A stretch of 6,629 bases of DNA from Bdellovibrio sp. (GTDB taxonomy: Bacteria > Bdellovibrionota > Bdellovibrionia > Bdellovibrionales > Bdellovibrionaceae): positions 1 to 6,629 of the forward strand of contig PSRN01000013.1 in the NCBI GenBank assembly GCA_003176075.1. Reading direction: 5' to 3'. The notes beneath the pieces were generated by a model. That model saw nothing but the letters and a program-made list of their open reading frames with translations, did no database searches and had not been told where the DNA came from. A program made the translations under genes and the position numbers. Below, one piece after another: positions 1-6,431 of this stretch (the first letter of the stretch is position 1; every line of letters begins with the position of its first letter).

Positions 1-2817
1 GACCAGCCCATTATTTGGCTCGCGCTGACCTATGAAAAGGGCGACATGTATTTCTTGATGAAATACGCGCGCGACTATTTGAAAAATCGATTCACCACGG
101 TGGAAGGCGTGGGTGACATTGTTTTTGGGGGATATACAGACCCCGCGCTGCGCGTCTGGATCAAGCCCAACACCCTGACCCGGTACAATGTGGCGGCCGA
201 CGACGTGATTTCAGCGATTGAAAATGAACACTCTGAAATTCCAGGTGGGTTTATTCAAACTCAGCGGGACGCGTTCAACGTTCGCACCATGGGGGAAGCG
301 AAGTCCGTCCCCGAATTCAATCAGCTCGTGATCAACCATCGGGCGGGTCAAGTGATCCAGGACCCCACCAATATGGTGAAGATCGGTCAAATCGCCCACG
401 TGGAAGAAAACCTCGCCGAGGTCTACCGCATTTCCCGCTTTGATGGCATCCCGGCGCTCGGCATTGGCATCAAAAAGCAGTTGGGATCAAACTCGGTGGC
501 CGTCGCCAAGGCGATCAAGGCCCAAATTGAAAATATCAAGGATCAACTGCCGCCCGGCATGAAGTTGTCCGTCAATTTTGACTCCACCCGCTTTATCGAG
601 CAATCGGTCCACGAAATGATCAAGCATCTGATCCTCGCGGTCTTGCTGACCTCGATTGTTTGCTGGGCCTTTTTGGGGAGCTGGTCGGCGACCTTCAACG
701 TTCTGCTTTCGATCCCCACCTCCATCATGGGAGCCTTTGTGGGACTCTATTTCGGCGGCTTCACACTGAACACTTTCACCCTTTTGGGGCTCACTCTCGC
801 CATCGGCATTGTCGTCGACGACGCGATCATGGTGCTGGAGAACATCTTTCGCTACAATGAGAAAGGATTTGGAAAAATCGAATCAGCGATCATTGGCGCT
901 CGCGAGATTACCTTTGCCGCCCTGGCGGCCAGTGTCGCCGTGATCGCCATCTTTCTACCTGTTGCCTTTATGAAGGGAATTATCGGCAAGTTCTTCCTGC
1001 AATTCGGCGTCACCATATCCTTGGCGGTTTTCCTGTCGCTGGTCGAGTCCTTGACCATCACGCCCATGCGGTGCGCGAGTTTCGTCCAGCATGGCGCGCG
1101 GACCACCATCTTGGGAAAGGCTTTTGAATCCTTTATGGAAGGATGGAGAAAGCTTTACCAGCGCTCTCTCATTTGGGTCCTGTATCACCGCGGTTTGGTT
1201 TTGCTGGGGGCCACGGCATTTGTTGCCGCGTCTTTTTACACGATCAAGTTCTTGAACAAGGAACTCACTCCCGTGCAGGATCAATCCCTTTTCATCACGC
1301 GCATGCAACTTCCCGTGGGGTCTTCACTGGCTTATACGAACCAGCAGATTCTTAAAGCCGAACAATGGATGAGATCCCAGAACGAGGTCGCCCACGTTTA
1401 CGCGGCCATCGGCGGAGTGGGTGTCGCGGGAGCCAGCGATGCGAACACCGGCATGATGTTCGTGACCCTAAAGGACAAGGACCAGCGGGGCGTCCGACCC
1501 GACATAGGCCACGAACTGTCGCAGCAGGAGTTCATGGGCATGGCGCGCAAAGAGGTCAGTAAAATTCCTGACGTCCAAGCCTTTATGATGGACCTTTCGT
1601 CGCGTGGTTTTGGCTCGGGACGCGGCTATCCGATCGAATTCGTCCTGGAAGGTCCTGATTGGGATCAATTGGCCCAATATGAAAAACAAATGAAGGAGGA
1701 GATGAAGAAATCAGGGTTGATGACGGACATCGACTCCAACTACCTCGAAGGCATGCCTGAAGTGCAAATTCTGCCGGAGCGCACGCAAGCCGCCCTTCAT
1801 GGCGTGACCATCAAGGCCATCGGCAACACCGTGAATGCCTTGATCGGCGGAGTCAAGGCGGGACAATACCCCAAGGATGGCCATCGGTACGACATTTGGG
1901 TTCAACTCGAAAAACAAGAGGACCCGCAAAAGGAAATTCAACATCTATTGGTCGGCAACAGCCGCAACAATTTGATACCGATCACTCAAGTCACCCGCAT
2001 CGTCACCGCCAAGGCCCTGCAAAGTATTTCGAGAAATAATCGGCAGCGAGCGATTTCCATCTACGCCAATCTGGCCCCGGGAGCGAGCCAGCAAGCCGCG
2101 CTGAGTTTTCTGGCGAGCAAGGCGAAAGCGATTTTGCCCGCCGCTTACATGATTGAAGAGACGGGCTCGTCAAAAACATTTCAAGAGTCTTTCGCCAGTT
2201 TGTTTCTGGCGCTCTTTTTGGGTTTTGTCGTCGCCTACATGGTTTTGGCGAGCCAATTCAATTCTTTTCTCGATCCGATTGCCATTCTGATGGCCTTGCC
2301 ATTCTCATTCAGCGGCGCTTTCTTCGCGCTGAAGGCGATGAACCAATCCATCAACATGTACTCCATGATTGGCATTTTGCTTCTCATGGGAATCGTGAAA
2401 AAGAATTCGATCCTGCTGATCGAGTTCACCAATTTGGTGCGGGAGCGCTCCGGCCCGGCGGCGAATGACGCGAGAAAAGCGCTGATCGAGGCCTGCCCTG
2501 TCCGTCTGCGGCCCATCATCATGACCTCGTTGGCCACCATTGCCGCCGCCATTCCTTCGGCGCTCGCGCAGGGAGCAGGGTCGGAAACTTTCAAGCCCAT
2601 GGCCGTGACCCTGATCGGTGGCGTGTTTGTTTCCACCTTGCTTACTCTCTACGTGGTTCCCATTGTTTATTCGCTGCTCGATAAACTCAGCCGGCGAACC
2701 GAGAACCGCGACGCGGTCAAAAAGGCCTTCGCCGAAGTGGGCGAAAACGAAAGTCTCGAAAAGGTGCCAGGCCCTGTCTCTGGACACGACTTGTCGCCAA
2801 TCCCACTCAGCAATTAG
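1..2817 (+). CDS. RND-family efflux pump inner-membrane permease (AcrB/HAE-like), 5'-partial
   Basis: This is a proton-driven tripartite efflux permease of the inner membrane that exports drugs or other amphiphiles. Frame 1 is open from base 1, so the ATG at 46 is internal; about 938 residues are visible. By comparison with AcrB, roughly the first 130-140 residues (TM1 and part of the pore domain) are missing. Numbering from base 1, the first visible segment is a pore-domain piece containing VEGVGDI. TM2-TM6 follow at about 208-365, the second periplasmic loop at about 420-720, and TM8-TM12 at about 730-905. The proton-relay residues are present: the TM4 motif GIVVDDAIMVLEN with Asp273/Asp274, the TM10 Lys801 in KKNSILLIEF, and the RLRPIIMTSLA motif leading into TM11. 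A polar cytoplasmic tail of about 40 residues ends the protein. Adaptor and outer-membrane channel genes, if in the same operon, would lie upstream. Family is sure; substrate is unknown. Confidence 0.96.
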   Translation, partial: DQPIIWLALTYEKGDMYFLMKYARDYLKNRFTTVEGVGDIVFGGYTDPALRVWIKPNTLTRYNVAADDVISAIENEHSEIPGGFIQTQRDAFNVRTMGEAKSVPEFNQLVINHRAGQVIQDPTNMVKIGQIAHVEENLAEVYRISRFDGIPALGIGIKKQLGSNSVAVAKAIKAQIENIKDQLPPGMKLSVNFDSTRFIEQSVHEMIKHLILAVLLTSIVCWAFLGSWSATFNVLLSIPTSIMGAFVGLYFGGFTLNTFTLLGLTLAIGIVVDDAIMVLENIFRYNEKGFGKIESAIIGAREITFAALAASVAVIAIFLPVAFMKGIIGKFFLQFGVTISLAVFLSLVESLTITPMRCASFVQHGARTTILGKAFESFMEGWRKLYQRSLIWVLYHRGLVLLGATAFVAASFYTIKFLNKELTPVQDQSLFITRMQLPVGSSLAYTNQQILKAEQWMRSQNEVAHVYAAIGGVGVAGASDANTGMMFVTLKDKDQRGVRPDIGHELSQQEFMGMARKEVSKIPDVQAFMMDLSSRGFGSGRGYPIEFVLEGPDWDQLAQYEKQMKEEMKKSGLMTDIDSNYLEGMPEVQILPERTQAALHGVTIKAIGNTVNALIGGVKAGQYPKDGHRYDIWVQLEKQEDPQKEIQHLLVGNSRNNLIPITQVTRIVTAKALQSISRNNRQRAISIYANLAPGASQQAALSFLASKAKAILPAAYMIEETGSSKTFQESFASLFLALFLGFVVAYMVLASQFNSFLDPIAILMALPFSFSGAFFALKAMNQSINMYSMIGILLLMGIVKKNSILLIEFTNLVRERSGPAANDARKALIEACPVRLRPIIMTSLATIAAAIPSALAQGAGSETFKPMAVTLIGGVFVSTLLTLYVVPIVYSLLDKLSRRTENRDAVKKAFAEVGENESLEKVPGPVSGHDLSPIPLSN

Positions 2818-2850
2818 CGTTAAGAATGGTCAATCATGAGCGAAGCGCCC

Positions 2851-4011
2851 TCAGCTGGGATTGCTGTTGATGCGGACGAGGTTCATGGCAACGTCTGTCG
2901 CAATCAAAAGAGTCGCCGCTGTGGAGTCCACCATCAGTCGAATGGAATTTGAAATTGCGAACAAGTCCCCAAATCCCACTTTGCTCCATTTGTAAAACAT
3001 CATGAATATTTCCACGCCACACAGAAAATAAAGAATAACCCCGCAGTAAAAAAAGACCGCCCGGTCCGAAAGGTTTTGCAGCGTGTCCAGGAGCGGCCCG
3101 GTGCCTCGACGACCTTCTCCGAAGGAAAACCGAGCCACCACATTGACCGAGGAAAAAAGCAGAAGCGGCACCGCCGCCGCGATAGCCACAAAAGCGGTGT
3201 GAAAATAGATCACTTCCCGTCCACGAACCGAAATACTGAAGGACAGCGCGTCCGCCACGATCAACAAAAGGCTGCCGAGCAGAGCCGGAAAAATGATCAG
3301 TCCACGGCTAGGGGCATGGCCGAGAATAAAACGCAAGTGGCGCCAGCCATCGCGCCACCGTTTCAAGTGTGGCGGACGGGTTCTTTGATCCTTGCGAAAA
3401 TCAATGCCCACTTCAGAATATTTCCAGCCAGCGAGGGCCGCCTTGACCAGCATTTCAGATGCGAACTCCATCCCTGGACAGGATAATCCCAGGCTGGTGT
3501 AGCGGGACCGGCGGAAGCATCGCATGCCGCTGTTGCAGTCGGAAGTGGGTAAGCCGTAGGTCCATCGAATAAGGGCCGATAGAATGGGTGTGCCGAAATG
3601 ACGATTGAGAAAAGGCATCGCGCCCCGTTCTATTTTTCCGCGCAATCTGGAGCCCAGGACGAGGTCGAGAGATCTGTTTTCGAAGGCGCTGACCAGAATC
3701 GCGGAATCTTCCAGCGGATAAGACAAGTCCGCGTCGGCAAAGACGACCGCCTCGAAGTTGGCCGCGCGAATGCCCCCATCGAGCGCGGCCCCGTACCCCT
3801 TGCGGGGCACCGAAATAACTTTTGCACCCGCTTTGGTCGCGAGCTCGACGCTTCCGTCGGTGCTGCCGTTGTCCGCGACGATCACTTCACCTGGACGGTT
3901 GGAGCGATGAATTCCTTCCAGACTGAGTTGAACCGCCCGTTCAATGGTTTCCTTTTCGTTCAAACAAGGAATGACGATGGAAATTCCGTTCGTTGGGGGT
4001 GTGGGGCTCAT
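2851..4011 (-). CDS. Membrane-anchored family 2 glycosyltransferase, DPM1/GtrB-like (polyprenyl-phosphate sugar synthase type)
   Basis: This 386-residue GT-A enzyme probably transfers a hexose from a nucleotide sugar to a polyprenyl phosphate on the cytoplasmic face of the inner membrane. Residues 10-230 form the catalytic domain. They contain the opening strand ISIVIPCLNE (10-19), ADNGSTDGS (46-54), RKGYGAALDGG (70-80), the metal-binding DAD (93-95), GSR (120-122), DCNSG (158-162) and the late motif RPPHLKRWRDGWRHLRF (212-228). The C-terminus has hydrophobic segments near 238-256, 270-294 and 319-340, and a weaker one near 357-380, so the protein is membrane-anchored. The start is fixed because an in-frame TAG directly precedes this ATG and the first catalytic strand begins only nine residues later. 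No Shine-Dalgarno is visible; a promoter just upstream suggests a leaderless mRNA. The gene is divergent from the GT-C glycosyltransferase gene and convergent with the pump gene (33 bp apart). Sugar and lipid specificity cannot be read from sequence. Confidence 0.93.
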   Translation of the reverse strand: MSPTPPTNGISIVIPCLNEKETIERAVQLSLEGIHRSNRPGEVIVADNGSTDGSVELATKAGAKVISVPRKGYGAALDGGIRAANFEAVVFADADLSYPLEDSAILVSAFENRSLDLVLGSRLRGKIERGAMPFLNRHFGTPILSALIRWTYGLPTSDCNSGMRCFRRSRYTSLGLSCPGMEFASEMLVKAALAGWKYSEVGIDFRKDQRTRPPHLKRWRDGWRHLRFILGHAPSRGLIIFPALLGSLLLIVADALSFSISVRGREVIYFHTAFVAIAAAVPLLLFSSVNVVARFSFGEGRRGTGPLLDTLQNLSDRAVFFYCGVILYFLCGVEIFMMFYKWSKVGFGDLFAISNSIRLMVDSTAATLLIATDVAMNLVRINSNPS

Positions 4012-4018
4012 CTAATTT

Positions 4019-4048
4019 ATGCTATCTTGCGACGTCAATGCTTGTCAA
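4019..4048 (-). promoter_or_regulatory. Candidate promoter of the GT2 gene, giving a leaderless transcript
   Basis: Read on the minus strand, a perfect TTGACA (-35, 4043-4048) is followed by an 18-bp spacer and TAGCAT (-10, 4019-4024, 4 of 6 matches to TATAAT). Seven bases then separate the -10 from the ATG at 4011. Transcription would therefore start on or beside the A of the ATG, which fits the absence of any Shine-Dalgarno there. The motifs are seen directly; promoter activity and leaderlessness are inferred. Confidence 0.5.
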
Positions 4049-4070
4049 ACATCCGCCGCGAATCCATTTT
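4042..4070 (+). promoter_or_regulatory. Candidate divergent promoter of the GT-C glycosyltransferase gene
   Basis: On the plus strand, TTGTCA (-35, 4042-4047, 5 of 6 matches) is followed by a 17-bp spacer and CATTTT (-10, 4065-4070, only 3 of 6 matches, but with the conserved A2 and T6). Six bases then separate it from the ATG at 4077, again pointing to a leaderless start. Its -35 occupies almost the same bases as the -35 of the opposite promoter. An alternative -10 is TATGCT at 4018-4023, which would serve the ATG at 4038 but has only a poor -35 (TTGGGG, 19-bp spacer). Confidence 0.3.
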
Positions 4071-4076
4071 CTAACA

Positions 4077-5621
4077 ATGGACAACAAGGCTTCACGGACT
4101 TCTGGGAGCAAGAAGTTTCACTCTTTTTTTCAGCCGGGAATTTTTGCCGCCCACGCGGGCTTCGCTTCCTGGCCCGTCCGCCGGCGGTTGTTTGCCATCG
4201 CGCTCATCGGCCTCGGCATGCGCTGTTATGGACTCTTCGACCACTGGAAAGTTCACGATCATTACAATTTCGGCGGTCCCTTCAATGCCGCATTCGTCGA
4301 ATGCCTGAATGAGACCCCGTGGAGCGTGTCGAAGGGGATTCCCCATACCGGATGCGAAACAAAGTCCCCCGACCACTTCATTTACTATCGCAATCATCCG
4401 CCATTTCTCTACTGGAGTCTGGTCGTGTGGACGCAGCTCCTTGGATATTCCGAATGGGTCTATCGTTCCTTCACTCTGATTTTTTCAATCTTGAATATCG
4501 TCCTGGTCTTCCAAGTGGCTCGGAAAATTTGGCCCGATGACGACGATCGGGCGCTGTGGTCGGCTTTTTTTCAGAGTTTTTTTCTCGGCGGTATTTATTT
4601 TGGAACCCACGTGGACATGCCCGCTGAATTCACCGCCACATTTTGGTTGCTAGGAACAGGCGCTTTGCTGTCCAACGCCTGGGGACTGGCGATTCTCTTT
4701 GTCCTTGGCGCGGGACTGACGGATTGGCCTGGATTTTTCATGCTGGTGGGTCTCCTGGTGCTGGCCTTCTATCAACGACGCCACCGCTTGCTCGTGAGCT
4801 CAAGCCTGTTGGTGAGTGGAGTGATGGTTCTCGCCATCATGGCTTACATGCAACAAACGGTGGATCTGTGGACTTGGTTGCAAGCCAAGCTGACCGCCAG
4901 GGGATACGAAGAGTCCGCCTTGAACACCCGCGGAATACTGGGACCCGTGAACTTTGTGTATACGCTCGTTCAACATTTGGCTCGCCTGCTGGGTCCACTG
5001 TTTGCGGGCTTTTTTCTACTGGGATTGGCACGGCTTGGGATTTCTCTTCGCGGCGGTTCAACAAAGAGTTCCGCCGCGATCACCTTTCATGTGGTTCTTG
5101 CCCTGTGGTCGGTGACGGCGCTCAGCTTATTCGTTGCCTCTCACCGTTATGTGATGGTGCATGTTTTTTGGCTGATCCCGCTGCTCCCGCTGGCCGCCTG
5201 GGTTTGCGGCGATTGGGTCGCGGGCTGGGAAGGCGCCGGCAAGGCCTTTCTTGCGGGTCGAAGAAAATGGTTGGTCTTTTCGTTGAGTCTATTTATTATT
5301 TTTTACCCCTATGGACTCTATAAATCCAATCCGGTCCACGATGCTTTAAACTCCCTCTTCCTGGGAGGAACAGCTCTTGTTTTCCTGGTCAATCCCTTCA
5401 TGTCGCAAAAAAATTTTCGCGCCTTGATTCTGATCGCGGCTCTGGCGAACTTTTCACAGGTGGCCAACTATCGGAACGAAGAAGACACCGAGCACGCCTT
5501 TTGTGAAGAAGCCAAGGCGTATTATAAAACGCGGGGGCAGCCCTTAAAGACGGATCGAAGCCCGTCACCGTCGAGTGCTTTTTATTGCAGGGGGACGCCG
5601 GTCATTTACGATGCTAAGTGA
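4077..5621 (+). CDS. Polytopic GT-C glycosyltransferase, PMT/ArnT-like (GT39-type)
   Basis: This is an integral inner-membrane enzyme of 514 residues. It probably transfers a sugar from a polyprenyl-phosphate donor to an acceptor on the periplasmic side. After a basic N-terminal segment, TM1 spans about 38-54. The first periplasmic loop carries HDHYNFGG (60-67), whose Asp61 sits where GT-C enzymes keep the catalytic acidic residue. YRNHPPFLYWSL follows at 104-115, then RSFTLIFSILNIVLV (130-144) and HVDMPAE (178-184), all in the usual PMT order. Further hydrophobic helices run to about residue 460, followed by a short polar C-terminal tail. The start is uncertain: ATG 4077 and ATG 4038 are both in frame, neither has a Shine-Dalgarno, and a TTG at 3993 would overlap the neighbouring gene. 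I chose 4077 because a leaderless-type promoter is spaced to it. The gene is divergent from the GT2 gene, whose predicted product would suit it as donor. The 3' end overlaps the next gene by 8 bp. Confidence 0.87.
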   Translation: MDNKASRTSGSKKFHSFFQPGIFAAHAGFASWPVRRRLFAIALIGLGMRCYGLFDHWKVHDHYNFGGPFNAAFVECLNETPWSVSKGIPHTGCETKSPDHFIYYRNHPPFLYWSLVVWTQLLGYSEWVYRSFTLIFSILNIVLVFQVARKIWPDDDDRALWSAFFQSFFLGGIYFGTHVDMPAEFTATFWLLGTGALLSNAWGLAILFVLGAGLTDWPGFFMLVGLLVLAFYQRRHRLLVSSSLLVSGVMVLAIMAYMQQTVDLWTWLQAKLTARGYEESALNTRGILGPVNFVYTLVQHLARLLGPLFAGFFLLGLARLGISLRGGSTKSSAAITFHVVLALWSVTALSLFVASHRYVMVHVFWLIPLLPLAAWVCGDWVAGWEGAGKAFLAGRRKWLVFSLSLFIIFYPYGLYKSNPVHDALNSLFLGGTALVFLVNPFMSQKNFRALILIAALANFSQVANYRNEEDTEHAFCEEAKAYYKTRGQPLKTDRSPSPSSAFYCRGTPVIYDAK

Positions 5622-6180
5622 AAGAGTGACCGTTCTTTCCCACTTTGGTCATGGAGGTCACCTGGGGTCCTTTTTCACCCATTTCTTCGGAAAAACGAAC
5701 TTCGTCGCCGACCTTGAGTTTTGCAAACCCATCGAGGACTGAATTTTCGTGGAAGTAAAGCTCACGCTGATCGGGCGTGCGGATAAACCCATAGCCTTCT
5801 TCGCCAAAAATTCGCGCCACCTTGGCGTGAGTGGACGTGTGGTTCGCTTTGACGTCACGTCGGCCGATGTCCACGCCTTCTTCCAGCTGGCGTCGGGCGG
5901 CATCAAAGGCGTCGCGAATGGCGACGTAAACATCTTCGTGGGCGTGATTCTTCTCTGGCTCCGTCGAAATCACGATATCGCGGCCCGGCAAGTGGAGACG
6001 GATTTGAATATGGTAAATTCGCCCGCGATGGTGCCGCTGATGAGGAGCTGAGACAACGACTTGGCAAGAGGTGATGCGGTCGAAGAATCGCTCGAGTTTT
6101 TCAGTGTGCTCCCAAACGTCATTGAAGATGAAGTCGGATTTCTCAATATCGCGAAATTGAATTTGCAGCGGAAAATTCAC
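5614..6180 (-). CDS. Ribosome hibernation factor (HPF/RaiA) domain fused to a cold-shock domain
   Basis: This cytoplasmic 188-residue protein is predicted to bind ribosomes and nucleic acid. Residues 1-102 match the HPF/RaiA (sigma-54 modulation, S30AE) fold: a first strand LQIQFRDIE (5-13), a helix with KLERFF (28-33), strands CQVVVSAP (39-46) and YHIQIRLHLPGRDIVIS (56-72), and the closing helix HEDVYVAIRDAFDAARRQLEE (81-101), which resembles the last helix of E. coli RaiA. A short linker leads to a cold-shock domain at about 118-180 with RNP1-like GEEGYGFI (126-133), RNP2-like LYFHEN (141-146) and the KVGDEVRF strand (156-163). It lacks the long C-terminal dimerisation domain of long HPF, and the cold-shock domain takes that place. 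The GTG start is supported by a strong Shine-Dalgarno. The gene is convergent with, and overlaps, the GT-C gene end (TAG at 5614-5616). Domain calls are firm; the combined function is inferred. Confidence 0.93.
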   Translation of the reverse strand: MNFPLQIQFRDIEKSDFIFNDVWEHTEKLERFFDRITSCQVVVSAPHQRHHRGRIYHIQIRLHLPGRDIVISTEPEKNHAHEDVYVAIRDAFDAARRQLEEGVDIGRRDVKANHTSTHAKVARIFGEEGYGFIRTPDQRELYFHENSVLDGFAKLKVGDEVRFSEEMGEKGPQVTSMTKVGKNGHSFT

Positions 6181-6184
6181 TGTT

Positions 6185-6191
6185 CCTCCTC
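6185..6191 (-). promoter_or_regulatory. Strong Shine-Dalgarno deciding the GTG start of the HPF-CSD gene
   Basis: The minus strand reads GAGGAGG, then AACA, then GTG (6180-6178). This match to the anti-SD supports the GTG over any internal ATG. A six-codon reading frame (MNEEEQ) runs through the site and its TGA overlaps the GTG start, but it is probably incidental. Confidence 0.75.
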
Positions 6192-6205
6192 ATTCATTTT
6201 GATCG

Positions 6206-6233
6206 AGAATATCATTTGTTTTGTTCTCTGCAA
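6206..6233 (-). promoter_or_regulatory. Candidate extended -10 promoter of the HPF-CSD gene
   Basis: Minus strand: TTGCAG (-35, 6228-6233, 3 of 6 matches), a 16-bp AT-rich spacer, then TATTCT (-10, 6206-6211, 4 of 6 matches) preceded by TGA, which forms an extended -10 (TGnTATTCT). Initiation near 6199 would leave a leader of about 18 bases holding the Shine-Dalgarno. The match is moderate. Confidence 0.38.
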
Positions 6234-6261
6234 TCCTGAAGTTTCACCCGAGGATCGCGGT

Positions 6262-6311
6262 GGTGCCGAAGGCACCGACTTGGGCAGCGCGAAGGTGCCG
6301 AAGGCACCGAC
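6262..6311. repeat. Palindromic repeat family, copies 1 and 2 (intergenic)
   Basis: GGTGCCGAAGGCACC occurs twice, at 6262-6276 and 6294-6308, with a 32-bp period. Each copy is a perfect 6-bp inverted repeat around a GAA triloop and is followed by GAC. Copy 1 continues as GACTTGG, the same flank seen in copies 3 and 4 further right. Over the 27 bases from 6257, copy 1 matches copy 4 (from 6487) with only three differences. Copy 2 diverges after GACC and runs into a T-run. The copies lie between the HPF-CSD promoter and the gene starting at 6432. Confidence 0.85.
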
Positions 6312-6419
6312 CGTTTTTGTTCTACCTTTGAAAAAAGTCCCATCACGCCGGTGAAGAAAGAGCGTCATCTCATTCTTCGATGAAGTCATGTTGGCGCGCG
6401 ATTTGAACAAAAAATGTCT

Positions 6420-6426
6420 GGGAGGG
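6420..6426 (+). promoter_or_regulatory. Shine-Dalgarno of the 3'-terminal gene
   Basis: GGGAGGG lies five bases before the ATG at 6432, an ideal distance. Other in-frame starts exist: ATG 6414 has no Shine-Dalgarno, and GTG 6429 is only two bases from this site. The nearest upstream in-frame stop is TGA at 6381-6383. Confidence 0.65.
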
Positions 6427-6431
6427 TGGTG

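Noticed and set aside
2305..2787. Minus-strand open frame of 160 codons within the pump gene
   Set aside because: It lies wholly opposite the strongly conserved TM9-TM12 coding region, and its translation is low-complexity His/Gly/Arg-rich with no domain. It is an antisense shadow.
2818..2850. Possible bidirectional terminator between the pump and GT2 genes
   Set aside because: The gap is only 33 bp. The best nearby inverted repeat (GAGCG/CGCTC-like) is imperfect, bulged and has no T-run.
3993..4037. Longer N-terminus for the GT-C gene beginning at TTG 3993
   Set aside because: It would overlap the start of the divergent GT2 gene and cover both candidate promoters, has no ribosome site, and adds residues unlike the family. 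ATG 4077 or ATG 4038 is more plausible.
3598..4074. Plus-strand open frame of 158 codons opposite the GT2 gene
   Set aside because: It is antisense to the catalytic domain motifs of the glycosyltransferase and has no recognisable fold or ribosome site.
6294..6320. Hairpin of repeat copy 2 followed by a T-run, resembling a rho-independent terminator on the plus strand
   Set aside because: Five bases (GACCG) separate the stem from the T-run, the stem is only 6 bp, and no plus-strand gene ends upstream nearby. The same hairpin occurs without T-runs in the other copies.
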